From Malania oleifera (lineage: Eukaryota > Streptophyta > Magnoliopsida > Santalales > Ximeniaceae), in assembly GCF_029873635.1 (NCBI RefSeq), contig NC_080428.1:63297957-63361956 (forward strand): DNA of 64,000 nucleotides, given 5' to 3'. Below the pieces are notes generated by a model. That model did no database searches and had not been told where the DNA came from. It saw only the letters and a program-made list of their open reading frames with translations. Positions 37,259-49,723 of the stretch are shown piece by piece; the stretch's first letter is position 1, and each line of letters opens with the position of its first letter. The position numbers and the translations under genes are program-made.

Positions 37259-38092
37259 GAGTTGATATTCGTATCATAATAATCTTACGCAAAATATCAT
37301 ATTCTCATTTTCACATATTTACTCAGTCAGTAATTTTCAAAAATGACTGCTATAATTTATTCTCCTTACCTAACTTATTGAGTGGCCTGCTAAAAACCTT
37401 AGATCCACGCCTGCGGCGTTCAGAACTCAAAATCCTGAAATCACATTTTCCCCAGTTCAATTAACTTAATCCTAGAATTACAATTATTTTAACATTTCGT
37501 AGGCCCCCACTCCCAATACTAATTAAACATTAAAAATAATTAATGGATATAATTCCACTATCCTTACCCTAGCCTTAGAGTGGTGTCTAAGAAACCCAAA
37601 TTAAAAATTTGCTCCGATTAAAATGACAAAGATCGATACTAGGACCCCGTGGTGGTATCTAATCGTCGATTTGACTAAATATTTGAGAAAAATTGAGGAG
37701 AGAGAGAGAGATTATCTTATCCCAGGAGTGGTGCCTACAACGCCCTAATCACAAATCCACTCCGATTAAAATGTTAGTGGCCGAGATTGGAACCCAGTGG
37801 TATTTTTTATTTTTTGATCGATCGACTATTAGAGAAAAAATTGAAGAGAGAGGGAGGTGGGTGGAGGAGAGAGAAAGTTGGCGAGAGAGAGAAGGGGGGC
37901 GCTTAAGGAAATAAAATTTCCTTCCTGAAGCCAAGGTTTATATATATATATATAATTTTATATTTTATTAATATATTGTTATATTATATTATATTATTTA
38001 ATTAATAATTATTATTAATTAATTAATTAATTTGATAAACTTTTTTTAAATCACTACATTCTCTTCTAATAATTATTTTTGGAGCGTTACAC
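37259..38092 (-). repeat. Gypsy LTR fragment
   Basis: On the minus strand it begins TGTAACGCTCC at 38092, a common Gypsy LTR start, and shares 'gtgatttaaaaaa' plus an AT/TAA-rich start with the LTR ending near 53390. The opposite LTR end is missing at the junction with the Copia remnant. No ORF. It directly abuts the start of XTH duplicon copy 2. Confidence 0.6.
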
Positions 38093-38174
38093 AAGAGTTT
38101 TGCATCACTTTCTTTTTGAATACTTTTACATTATAAAATTAATTTAAATTATTAGTTCCTACTTTATTTCTCAT

Positions 38175-38214
<40 letters not shown>

Positions 38215-38452
38215 ACTAAAAGTGAAGAATTAATTTCAATTTATATTATTCAAAAGTATAGAAATATATATACTATATTAGCATAGATGATTGAAATTGT
38301 TTTTAAAATTTAATATAATACGCACAATACAATTCAATTTTTATCCATTAAAATGGTAGAATTAATTTTAATTGATATTATTGAAAATTATAGAAGTATA
38401 TATACCGTGTTGCTAAATAATGAATGAATAAATTAATCAAATAGGATTGAAC

Positions 38453-38530
38453 CAATTAAGGCATAAATGGAGGAGCATTCTAGAGGGAGACCCTGTGGGA
38501 AGCGTTTCGTGTCCATGCAATAATTGTAAA
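38453..38530 (-). pseudogene. XTH exon-3 tail fragment, copy 2
   Basis: Counterpart of 31310-31400: 'agagggagaccctgtgggaagcg' on the plus strand corresponds to the terminal XTH codons. No other part of that gene copy remains. Confidence 0.75.
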
Positions 38531-39194
38531 ATTTCATGTTGTTAATAGATTTAAACTTCTGGGTATTTTTTGAAAGTTTTCAAAAAGACAAAAGGTGGAG
38601 TGTCGTATTTGAAAAACTTGGAAGATATTGTTAGATTTAACCTAAATATTAAAAGGACAAGTTAAAAAAGACAAAGGTGGAGTGTCGTGTTTGAAAAACT
38701 CAAAGGATATTGTCGGATTTTACCCAAATATTAAAAGGGTAAGAAAAAGTTGTCAAGAGTTGGGAAAATGACCTTATGAATGACATGACATAAAACATCA
38801 AAAAGCCAAATTTGTGAGTTTAAGTTTTGGATAGAAATTTGATAGATGGATGGTGTTTTCAATTTTAATGCTCCCTTCATAACTAATTAATTTATGATTG
38901 TGATTGCTTAGGGAGTTTGATAAAAACAAACGGTTAATTATTAATTAGAAGCAAATATTAGAATTTAGGTAAGTAATATACCCCAAAAACAGTGTTGGTC
39001 TGCACAATCTTCAAGTTTTACAACATGGAATTAATATGATTGTAGAGGGTATTACATCGTACATTAATTAAAATGAATGAATATATATACACACACACCA
39101 AGGTATTAAATAATGAACGAAATAAATTAATTAAATGGGATTGAAGGAAAAAAAATAAAAAATAAAAAATAAAAAGTGACTGGATCCTCTTCAA

Positions 39195-39794
39195 TTAAGG
39201 CATGCTGGAGGTGCACTCTGGAGGGAGACCTTGTGGGAAGCGCTTCGTGTCCGTGCAATAATTGTAAATCATGTAGTTTTGCTGAACCCATTTTAGTCTT
39301 TCTCGACTTGTAGAATCCAATTCCTGAGTGAGCCACGAATTCGCTGTACCAGAGGTTGAAGAAGATGGATGTGAACTACATGAAGATGCTCCGGATGACC
39401 ACACACAAGCATCAGCATTGTAATTCCTGTAGGAGGCGGTGAAGGGTGCTTGGGTCCAGTCTGCCTTCACCAGCCCACCTCTTGTGGCCCAATCATCCGC
39501 ATTCCAAAGACTGGAGTATATTCTCATCGGCTGATTTTTAGGAAAGGGAACACCCATTGATTCCATGTTCTTGAATTCCCTAATAGGCGTGCCATCCACA
39601 GAGAAGCTGAAACAGAGACACGGTCAAGATGTTAAAAACATAAATTTAGATCGAACTGGGTTCCCTGGAACTGTATATATAATTAATTTTGTCACTTTAG
39701 TTGGGAGTACATATACTTACATTATGGCTTGAGGATTCCAGAGGATGGAATAGGTGTGAAAGTCAGCAGTGGGATCAAACCACAAATAGAATAT
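39195..39794 (-). pseudogene. 5'-truncated XTH gene copy
   Basis: Exon 3 (39606-39195) is fully open and differs from the intact gene by only two residues (Pro to His in the Ser-rich stretch, Gln to Arg near LKWVQQ). Intron 2 keeps its GT and AG. About 73 bp of exon 2 (39721 to about 39794) survive, coding [14 protein letters not shown]; the catalytic DEIDFEFLG block, exon 1 and promoter are absent. The break joins directly to a decayed Tat/Athila gag. It cannot make an active XTH. High identity points to a young duplication. Confidence 0.9.
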
Positions 39795-40472
39795 ACTTGT
39801 CGGACACTTTCAACTACGTAATCAAAGAATAATGGTGTCTGATCCGATTCTTATTGAAGAGTTCTCCATTACACATGATTTGGATAAAGTACTTGCAATA
39901 AGGAGTAAGAGTTGTATAGAAAATAATTGACTTACCATCATGATTCAAACCCGTGATGTGGACAAGTACTTATCAGATCATTGAACCTCTCCTAACTAGC
40001 CTAAAAAATCTCGTTACCCTTCTGCATAAACTGAATGATCTATTCCTGTAAAAATTGACTTATCTGTGAGAGACAAAACTTATATAAAAATTCATACTCC
40101 ATATCAGCCCAATTAAAGATAGAGTGAGATTTCAAAGAATTAAATCACATTTTTGCCCTATCCTTCAAAGGGGTAAAAAATAAACAAAATATAGTAAATT
40201 CATCAGTTTTAGTATGAGAGAAAAAAAATATTGTAAGTCAACTCAAACTCCGTCAAGTGCCGATAAGGACACTAGGATTCTGTCCCGTAGAACTGAAGTA
40301 TCAATGACGTCCTCCCGCGCTGCATCATAAAGTTAAGTTCGTCATTAGGTAAAATAGTGTAAGATGACACAGTGGTGCATGTAGGCTGCAAAAAATCCAT
40401 AAGCGTGATTGGTGCACGTGTAGCCATATCTTCTTCAAAAGTCATTTTTTCGCTTTTCTTTTTTTTTTTCAT
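39795..40472 (-). pseudogene. Tat/Athila-type gag remnant
   Basis: Minus-strand frames with several stops. 40472-40272 reads MATRAPITLMDFLQPT, ILPNDELNFMMQRG and LILQFYGTES, the N-terminal signature of this gag group. Further on are PLKDRAKM, FNSLKSHSIFNWADMEYEFLYKF, QEQIIQFMQKGNE and the very typical ERFNDLISTCPHHGFES (about 39990). The reading ends at the XTH exon 2 junction. Gag lies next to its own PBS and LTR, so this is the 5' end of an element. Confidence 0.8.
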
Positions 40473-40524
40473 GAGAAAAATTAAACTAATGGGAAAAACA
40501 CTAGTTTGAAACTAAAACTGACAT

Positions 40525-40542
40525 TCTCCGACAACGATGCCA
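40525..40542 (-). other. Primer-binding site, tRNA-Asp type
   Basis: Minus strand TGGCATCGTTGTCGGAGA, two changes from the TGGCGCC-type PBS used by Athila/Tat elements, six bases inside the LTR end (40549). This supports the lineage call for the gag and for the LTRs at 24453, 49724 and 53881. Confidence 0.75.
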
Positions 40543-40548
40543 AAAGCT

Positions 40549-41251
40549 TGACTCACTTGAAAAATGTGCAATTCGGAAACTATCTCAAATATAAGAGTTC
40601 TGTCATGTAATATTTAACCCAAAAGACAAATCATCTTCTTAGGAATGCATTTTAATTTTAAACTTGTGTAATTCTAAAAGAAATTAAAAAAAGAAAAATT
40701 TACTGAATATAGTTCAAATTCAGTTTCCTGAAATTTTTGAGATTTTTGTAATAGAATTTAAGTTCTATCTAAAAATTAAATATGCATTAAATAACTTAAA
40801 TAAATACCAGTTTCAATGCCAGAATAATGAAAGAACTAAATTCCTACAATCATTCTATCAAATAAAAATACTAACTTTAAGCATAAATCCAAATAAGAAT
40901 ATACGCTAACTAAATAAAAACACTAACCTAAATAATAAAAACACCCAAGAACAATTTAAATTCTAATAAAGATTCTAAAGAAGAGAAACAAATTAAAAAT
41001 ATTTTTATATAATAAATAATAGCTCAAACAAATATTTAAGATTCCATGCAAGACTTTAAGAACAATCTATACTAAATAATTCAAAATAACCCAACCAAAA
41101 TAAAATCCAAAAAGAGTAGAAGAGAGAAAGATTCAACCTAAAACTAACTGACAATATTTAAATAACAAGGAAATTGAACTAATATTTTAATAATAAAAAT
41201 AAATCTGACAAGTGTTTAAGATTCAAATAAAAAATAAATAAATAAACAATA

Positions 41252-41310
<59 letters not shown>

Positions 41311-41535
41311 TGGAGAGATGGAGTTGGAGAGAAGAGTGCTGGCCATGTAGAAGTTGACAGCAAAACTACTGCTCCTTCCCCCCCCTCCTCCCACAACCTC
41401 CTCCTACCAGAACAAAGACAAAAATAAAAAAGAAAAAAAACTCCCAAAAACCTAACCCTCCTCCTTCCTTGACTTCCTCTTTTTTTTTTTTTTAGTTATT
41501 ATATCTAAATTTAATATATGCTACCCCCTTCTGAT
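40549..41535 (-). repeat. Tat/Athila 5' LTR, 5'-truncated
   Basis: The LTR 3' end (minus strand ...GTGAGTCA) abuts the PBS and matches 26295-26384. It runs through AT-rich sequence to a (GA)n run at 41253-41306 (CT on minus), as in the LTR at 24453. The TGATTACG start is missing; the sequence breaks near 41535. Ser/Leu-repeat ORFs over the GA run are artefacts. Confidence 0.65.
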
Positions 41536-41542
41536 TTCTCCT

Positions 41543-42001
41543 TGTAACGACCTACTTAATTTCCACATATTTTTTATTCTTAAATAATAAAATACAATAT
41601 TAACATATTAAATCTTGTAGGTCATAATCAACCTGAACCTGTGGGTTCAGGAATTTACCAGAAACACAAATTGGAAGTCTAAGCAGTGGAAACATAAAAT
41701 CATATAATATCATAAACTCAACATCACTCATCACAATACTAGAGTTACTACAACCACGGTATTTATGTATACATAATACACAACACAAAAGAAACCTAGG
41801 GTCACTTTCCACAAATCCATCTAACCCAACCAAAACACTTACCCTTCAAAAAGGGTAAAACCAACTGCGGTATCTATCTCAACGGAGCTTTATCCGCTCT
41901 CCTATCAAGGGCTCCTAAAATGATTATATAATTACGGGGTGAGACACCTCTCAATAAGAGAAATAAACTAATACTATTATGTGACAACATGAGTATTTAA
42001 G
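41543..42001 (-). repeat. Gypsy LTR fragment (outermost of the stack)
   Basis: Begins TGTAACGACC on plus, the reverse of an LTR 3' end, and contains 'ggggtgagacacctctc', which occurs in all Gypsy LTRs of this region. Interrupted at 42002 by another LTR; 53411-53880 is its likely continuation. Confidence 0.45.
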
Positions 42002-42896
42002 TGACGCCCCGATTTTCGTACAATTTTTTTTTTCATAAACAATAATAAATAAATTACACGTCATCGACAACATCCATAAATCGGCCACGTCAACAATCCT
42101 ACTATCATTCATACGACCCAACCCGCACTAGGTACCGGGTAAAAAGTTATTTTATTTATAAAACCTAACAGCGGAAGACAGTATATTCATATCATCCAGA
42201 ATGCAATATCCAGAGTACTAACATACATATTTACACAATACTATCTCATACCCAAAAACGATACAACCCTAGGGAATCACACCTCCCTAGTCCAAACTCA
42301 CCCTTCATATCAGTGTTCCAGCTCCCTACTATCACAGAGTTCTATCACCCGGTTGGTCTTTGTTCCCTGAAAAAAATTTAGATAAATTGGGTGAGACACA
42401 TCTCACTAAGAAGGAATAAATTATTTACAGTGTGTAGCCATATGAGTTCAATTATAATACATTTTACTTTTCAAATCATCGTTTCATCTAAGAAAATATA
42501 CTGATATACACATTCTCATAATCATATAAATACACAACACAAGCTTTTATAAGCTTTAAAACCATTTCTTAAATTCAATAATTTTCAACACATATTTACC
42601 GCGAAGTTCCTGAGAATAGGGAAGATTACTTGCTCATACAGGTAGCTTCTCTCTGCCCTAACACGTCATGCAGCCAAGTATGGTCACATCTAATACCTAT
42701 CAAGACACTCACCTTACTCAGTAAGCCCTCAGGCAGAGAATTTCACTTTGCCTCAATTATTTATTTTATAAAACATACATTCTTTCATTTCTCATAATCA
42801 TTTCCCACTCTAACTCATTACATATCTATGTATACATAAATTCACATTTTTGTACTTTACATAATAAAATAGATCACATAATTACAATTCTCAACA

Positions 42897-43140
42897 CATT
42901 CACCATTTCCATACTGAGCATACCTCCCCAACGGCATCAATAGGAACCTCATAACACAATTTCCATACTGAGCATATCTCCTCAACGACATTAGTAGGAA
43001 CTCCACCACACAATTTCCATACAGAGCATACCTCTTTAACGACGTAAGTAGGAACTTCATACACACAATCTCCCTACTGAGCATACCTCCCCAACGGCAT
43101 TAGTAGGAACTTCACACACACACAATCTCCATACTGAGCA
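42897..43140. repeat. Minisatellite of about 60 bp, left part
   Basis: Four imperfect units of 'catactgagcatacctcc...aacggcat...agtaggaacttcacac' type. The array continues at 51965-52110, so the Gypsy element landed inside it. Confidence 0.9.
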
Positions 43141-43822
43141 TGTCACGCCCCGAACCCTGAAATGGGACCCAGGGGTGAAAATGTAACCTAACTTGTCCTT
43201 GTATCATACAAATCATCCACAGATACTGTATAAAGGATGAGGGTCCGACCCCGTGGGGTTCCCTGACATCCTAAATACATCCAAACACAATCATATACGC
43301 AGCGAAAAAAGGTCATTCTATATATCCATATGCAGTACCATACCAGAGTCTATACAAAAGTAGAAACAAACTCTATCAAAACGTACAGACGGGTGCCCAA
43401 ATACATCTCAAAATGGCAACCCACAAAAATACAGTCCTAGCACTTACCCAAGCGCTAATCACAGTACACTGGCCACTACGCTCCCTACACCAGGATGCTA
43501 GTTCTGGTTACTCGAAGGACCTGTAAAAATGTATGTACAGTAGGGGTGAGACACCTCTCAGTAAGGAAGAACACAAGTTATATCGATGTGTGGCATTTGA
43601 ATGTTATCATGATGCAACATATACGCAGTTAAATGCAGTCCAGTACTAGTTTACACAGTGCATACATGCACATATACACATGATCAACAATCTCAGTGTC
43701 GTCACATCCTTCGGCCAGAAGCCAGCCCGCGACATACCGCGTTGGCCCGTAGCCAACCCGCGAACACGGCGCCACCGACACATGACTATTCCCTGACTCC
43801 TATGGCATCATACCGGCGCTAA
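43141..43822 (-). repeat. Truncated 3' LTR of minus Gypsy element
   Basis: Begins TGTCACGCCCC on plus (LTR 3' end, as at 48841 and, reversed, at 57247). It covers only the last third of the LTR, including 'gtgagacacctctcagtaag' near 43545, and stops at about 43822 in 'gttagcgccgg'-type sequence. It is then joined to the post-pol region. Confidence 0.85.
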
Positions 43823-44074
43823 CTAGTGAAATTTGTCATCTTTCATTCACAGACTCATACATACAATCGAACACATATATACCACTCTAGAGAAAAACTA
43901 GCGACCACAATAGCGTAGCCCCATCATACACATACACATACATATCCTCACTTATGGTGGAGGAATACCGTGGTTACATATATAACTATCTCAAGAGTTC
44001 ACAATACACACACTCCCGATGACTAACCACCTATCCCAACCCATAGTAGGATTATGTACAAATGCTCAAAATAA

Positions 44075-47000
44075 CTATGGATACTTACGTATTTCCGTTT
44101 CCAGTTCCCAAGAAGCTTCCTCAACCTCGTGGTTCCACCACAATACCTTCACTAGCGGGATATCTTTAATATGAAGCTTCTGAACTTTACGGTCCAGAAC
44201 CTGAATAGGAAACTCCTCATATGCTAAAGTATCCCCTATTTCCAACTCATCATAACTAATAACATGTGATGAATCCAGTACGTACCCTCTTAACATGGAT
44301 ACGTGAAATACATCGTGGACCCTCGAGAGTGCTGGAGGTAGCGCAACTCTATAGGCTACTGGACTCACTCGTTCAAGTACCTCGAATGGTCCGATATACC
44401 TTGGGCTCAGCTTGCCCTTCCTGCCAAATCTCATCACTCCTTTCATTGGAGCAATACGCAGAAATACCTTACCTCCCACTTCGAACTCTAACTCACGGTA
44501 GCGAACATCTGCGTAACTCTTCTACTGAATCTGAGCTGATCTAATCCTCTCCCAGATCAAATCCACCTTCTCAAATGCCTGCTGCATGAGTACAGGTCCT
44601 AACACCTAACGTTCACCAACCTCATCCCAATACAAAGGACATTGACACCTCCCACCATGCAAAGCCTTGAACGGTGTCATTCCGATACTAGCCTGGAAGC
44701 TGTTATTATAAGCGAACTCTACAAGTGGAATAAACTGTATCCAGCTACCACCAAAGTCTAACACACAAGCTCACAAAATATCTTCCAAAATCTATATCGT
44801 CCTCTCCGACTATCCATCCGTCTGGGGGTGGAACGCTGTGCTGAAAGTAAGCTTCGTCCCCAGTGCCTCCTGTAAACTCATCTAGAATCGAGAAGTAAAC
44901 CTCGGATCTCAATCTGACACAATGGACATTGGTACCCCGTGCATTCTCACAATCTCATGAACATACAACTCCGCCAGCCTACTTAAAGGATAGTTGACTT
45001 TCATCGGTATGAAATGGGCATATTTCGTCAATCTATCCACAATCACCCAAATAGCATTCTACCCGTGAAGTACTAGTGGCAATCTGATCACAAAATCCAT
45101 GGAAATATGCTCCCATTTCCATATCGGAATAGGCAAAGGCTCCAACGGCCCTGCCGGTCTTTGATGTTCAATTTTCACCTACTGACACGTCAGACACTGC
45201 TCCACGAACTGAGCAATCTGCCTCTTCATACTAGACCACTAGAAGGTCTTGCGCAAGTATCGATACATCTTTGTACTACTAGGATGTATCGTAAACAAAG
45301 AACGATGTGCTTCGTCCAGAATCATCCTTCTGATCTCATCATCGTTCGGAACACATAGTCTAGTCCCAAACCTCAACACACCTCCCTTAAAGATGTTAAA
45401 CTCCGTAGGTAGTCCCCGCTGTACCTTTTCCCTAACCTCTGCCAAGTCTGCATCACTAGCCTGCGCGGCTTTTATACGCTTAAACAAAGTCAGCTAGATC
45501 ACCAAGCTAACAAAGAAGGCCTGATGATCACCAGTCAATAACTCCACACCAAGGCTTCCTAGGTTTCGCTTGATATGATGCTGAGCTACAATCGTAGATA
45601 CAACTGCAGGTCTCGACTTCCGACTCAACGCATCAGCCACCACATTAGCCTTCCCTGGGTGATAACTGATCGTGCAATCGTAGTCCTTAATCAACTCTAG
45701 CCACCGCCTCTGCCTCATGTTCAACTCCTTTTGTGTGAAGAAATATCTAAGACTCTTATGGTTAGTGAAGATCTCACACTGCACCCCATACAAATAGTGT
45801 CGCAGCATCTTCAGTGCTTATACCACAGCAGCCAATTCCAAATCATGCATAGGGTAATTCTTCTCATACTCTTTCAATTGCCGAGAAGCATACGCCACTA
45901 CCTTACCTTGCTGTATAAGCACACATCCCAGACCTTTCAGAGACGTGTCGCTATAAATCACAAACCCACCATCCCCCGAATGAATGGTCAACACTGGAGC
46001 AATAACCAGCCGGTGCTTCAACTCCTGAAAACACTGCTTGCAATCACTGGTCCACTCAAACTGGACTCCCTTCATGGTCAATCGTGTCAGAGGTCCAGAC
46101 AGTTTAGAGAAACCCTCTACGAACTGACGATAGTAACCCGCCAGTCCCAAAAAACTCTAAACCTCCTACGCATTCTTCGGCCTTACCCAGTCGATCACAA
46201 CTTCAATCTTGCTAGGATCAACTGATATACCATCCCTAGTAACCACATGGTCTAATAACGCAATTTGACTTAACCAAAATTCACACTTCTTCAGTTTAGC
46301 TACAACTTCTTCTCCCGCAGAATCTGTAACACTAACCTCAAATGTTCCATGTGCTCTTCCGTACTCCTCGAGTATACCATAATTTCGTCAATGAATACCA
46401 CTACGAATCGATCTAGGTACTCATGGAAAACCCACCCTGTTCATAATATCCATGAACATTACCGGAGCATTTTTCAACCCAAAAGGAATGACCAAAAACT
46501 CATAGTGGCCATATCTGGTTCAGAAAGCTGTCTTTGCTACATCCTTAGCTCTAACCCTCACATGATGATATCTTGACCGCAAGTTGATCTTCGAAAAGAC
46601 CCGTGTCCCTTGCAACTGGTCAAAGAGGTCATCTATACGAGGTAAAGGATATCGATTCTTCATAGTTACCTTGTTAATCTCACGGTAATCAATGCACATC
46701 CGCATCGACCCGTCCTTCTTCTTCATAAACAATACTGGAGCTCCCTAGGGTGAAACACTAGGTCGAATGAAACCCCTGTCCAGTAATTCCTGAAATTGCT
46801 CATTTAACTCTCAAAGTTCGACTGAAGCCATCCGATACGGAGCTTTAGAGATCGGTGCCTTACTAGACAGCAACTCTATCGCAAACTCCACCTCACGATC
46901 TGGAGGTAAACTAGGTAAATCATCTGGAAACACATCCGGGAACTCGCTGATTACTCGAATGTCCTCGAGTATCAACTCATCCCGCGGCGGTTCCTTCATA

Positions 47001-47580
47001 CAAGCTAGGTACCCCGACATCCTTCCAAGAGTAGCCTCCTCGCCTATAGTGCAACAGAATCTATGGTGCTGGACGCACACACGATCCCACGAATTCATAC
47101 TCCTGTTCCCCAGGAGGTCTGAAAACTACCTCCTTCCTACAACAGTCGATCATAGCATAACTGGAGAACAACCAATCCATCCCCAGAATGACATCAAACC
47201 CAGACATGTCATATACAACAAGATTTGCCAGTAGCAACTTCCCCTAGGTCACCACTAGGCAGTCTTCCAACATCTTCCTACAGAATGATACACTCCCAGA
47301 TGGCGTAGTAATAGATAACACCTTGTTCATGACTCAGGTATCAAACCCACACCATCCCACAAAATTCATAGATATAAAAGAATGGGTTGCACCCGAATCA
47401 AATAAAGTAGAAGCCTTATTCGAAAGCAATAATAAGGTACCTGTCACCACATTCCCTGCATGCTCAATGTCCACTGGAGTAAGAGAATATACTATAACCG
47501 GAGCTGTATTCGTCTGAATGGTTCCCCGAGGTATCTGATTGCTCCCTCGGTTCCCATTGAATGCAGGCACATCTCACTTC
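44075..47580 (-). pseudogene. Gypsy pol (PR-RT-RH-INT-chromodomain), broken
   Basis: Domains in order along the minus strand: protease with FDSGATHSF (about 47400), RT entry [14 protein letters not shown] (about 46890), [19 protein letters not shown] and [15 protein letters not shown] (46735-46620), active site FIDEIMVYS (about 46400, second Asp changed to Glu), [12 protein letters not shown] region near 46150, RNase [14 protein letters not shown] and [25 protein letters not shown] (about 45760-45680). Then the integrase HHCC region and core in fragments (45487-44600), and a C-terminus GRKGKLSPRYIGPFEVLERVSPVAYR with chromodomain-like PLVKVLWWNHEVEEASWELE (about 44130). At least ten stops or frame breaks; several are TAG where the sister element has Gln or Trp. 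Confidence 0.9.
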
Positions 47581-47897
47581 GGTGCACAACAATCATGAGT
47601 CAAGTGACCAGCCAGACCACAGTTATAGTAGTTACCTTCAAAAGACCAACACTCACCCTCGTGCCGTCTGAGGCACCTGGTACAACGACCACTAGTCTGG
47701 TTCCCCTGAGAATCCTGGCGCTCGGTATTTTGGCGGTAGCCCAAGCCCTTATTCTTCTTCTTCCACGATCCCTGACGAGATCCTATCTGAGAACCAGAAG
47801 GTGCTGTCCTCTTCCTCGATTCCTAATCCACCTCATCCTCTTGGATACTAGTCTCAATCACCGTTACTTTATCCACCAGCACCGAGAACTCAAGGAT

Positions 47898-48560
47898 CTA
47901 AAGCATACCCACCAGTCTGTAGATATCCTTCCTCGGGCCCTTCTCAAACCTCCAAGTCTTCTTATACTTGCTCGAGATCAAATAGGGTACAAACCGAGAC
48001 AACTCTATGTATCGAGCTGCATATCCCTGCACCGTCATACTCCCCTGAGTCAGAGCAGAAAACTCATCTGCCTTTGCATCATGTACAGAAGCCAGGAAGT
48101 ATCTGTGGAAGAACACCTCCTTGAAACGACTCCATGTCATCTCCTCTAAACCGGCTCCTTGCTTCTCTAGCAGACTCACCGCAGTCCACCATCGACCCGC
48201 CTCCCCAGACAGCTGGAAGGTGGCATAAAGGACTTACTGTCTATCCGTGCAGTGCAGGACCTCCAAGATCATTTCCGTCTTCTCCACCGAGTCCTCCGCC
48301 ATCATTGGGTCAGGTCCTCCAGAGAACGTCAGAGGATGAATGCGTGTGAAACTCTTAATCGTGCACCTCGCAGCAGCAGGAGAGCACTCACATCTCCTCA
48401 CACTCCGCCCGATCTCCCGTAACACCTGCCTCGTCAAACCTTGAGGCACAGAAGGAGACTCATCACTCCCAGTCTCCTCGGAGCCACTTCCCATGTCATT
48501 ATCCTTGGGCTCCATTCTACAGCACAATAGGAATCCATCAGTATCTTTACGACACATACA
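47898..48560 (-). pseudogene. Gypsy gag, minus element
   Basis: Two main blocks: MEPKDNDMGSGSEETGSDE with LTRQVLREIGRSVRR and THPLTFSGGPDPMMAED-type retrotransposon gag start (48510-48234), then SRFKEVFFHRYFLASVHDAKADEF and LTQGSMTVQGYAARYIELSRF (48130-47990) from the conserved gag core. A stop separates the blocks. CCHC-knuckle residues continue at about 47690-47570 in another frame. A 229-codon plus-strand reading over 47460-48149 is an antisense shadow. Confidence 0.85.
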
Positions 48561-48817
48561 ATTAACACTATGATCTACACTAATCGTGTTAACTATTCCT
48601 TACTAGGTCTAGGTCTGTCCTATCACATCGACATGAAAGTCATCAATGATCTGCCCTACTTTTACTAGAATCGTCATCCCAGGAAAAACACAGAATACTG
48701 TTGACAAATCCTAGTCTAGCAACCGAACAACCCTCGACCAACTCTACCTATATCAAACATCCTATACTTTGGTATGTACTCACTGCTAAGCCTAACCAAG
48801 TCTACAAGACCTAATAA

Positions 48818-48837
48818 CCTGGTTAGCTCTGATACCA
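48818..48837 (-). other. Primer-binding site, tRNA-iMet
   Basis: Minus strand TGGTATCAGAGCTAACCAGG, three bases from the LTR end at 48841. Identical to the PBS of the plus-strand element at 57251-57270. Confidence 0.95.
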
Positions 48838-49718
48838 AGCTGTCACGCCCCAAACCCTGAAATGGGACCCAGAGGTGAAAATGTAACCTAACCTGTCCCT
48901 ATATCATACAAATCATCCACAGATATAGTACAAATGATGAGGGTACGACCACGTGGGGTTCTCGGGCACCCTAAACACATTCAAAAACAATCATATACGC
49001 AGCAGAAAAAGGTCATTCTATATATCCATATGCAGTACCATACCAGAGTCTATACAAGAGTAGAAACATCTATCAAAATGTACAAACGGGTGCCCAAATA
49101 CATCTTAAAATGGCAACCCACCAAAATACAGTCCTAGCACTTACCCAAGCGCTAACTGCAGTACATCGGCCACTATGCTCCCTACACCAGGACACTAGTT
49201 TCGATTACTCAAAGGACCTGTAAAAATGTACGTATAGTAGAGGTGAGACACCTCTCAGTAAGGAAGAATACATGTTATATTGGTGTGTGACATTTGAGTG
49301 TTATCATGATGCAATATACACGCAGTTAAATGCAGTCCAGTACTAGTTTACACAGTACATACATGCACACATACACATGATTAGCAATCCTAGTGTCTTC
49401 ACACCCTTCGACCCGAAGCCGGCCCGAGTCCGATTTCAAAAATAACCAATATAAACACAGTTCCCTTTACCTTTTCCCCTAATAGCAAATCCCAAACTCC
49501 AAGGCCCCTAAACAGCAAACTGATTTCCAAAACCTACAAATCACAGTACATAATATATTCACAAGACTATTTCCTACAAAACTACCAGATCAGAATTGAA
49601 AACCGAGTCTTACCTCGATTTTATGCCGAAACCTGAAAATCTCTGAAACGGGATTCCGATCCATAGAACTTGTAGAGAATCCTTCCACGATCCTCGTGGT
49701 AACTTTAGATTCATGATT

Positions 49719-49723
49719 CTAAC
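49719..49723. repeat. Target-site duplication CTAAC (left)
   Basis: CTAAC immediately before TGATTACG; repeated at 51570-51574 right after the LTR end. Confidence 0.9.

Larger units (their letters stand above)
38093..39794 (-). repeat. XTH duplicon, copy 2
   Basis: Homologous to 30955-32506. Begins 'caagagttttgcatc' (copy 1 'caagaactttgcatt') and stops inside XTH exon 2 at about 39794, where a Tat/Athila gag starts. It has an extended (TA)n run at 38168-38212 and a tandem unit of about 90 bp at 38587-38770 that copy 1 lacks. Confidence 0.85.

Noticed and set aside
45731-46225. 164-codon plus-strand ORF
   Set aside because: Antisense to the Gypsy RT/RNase H of the minus element.
47460-48149. 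229-codon plus-strand ORF
   Set aside because: It lies antisense to conserved Gypsy gag blocks and has no motif of its own; a mirror of the real coding strand.
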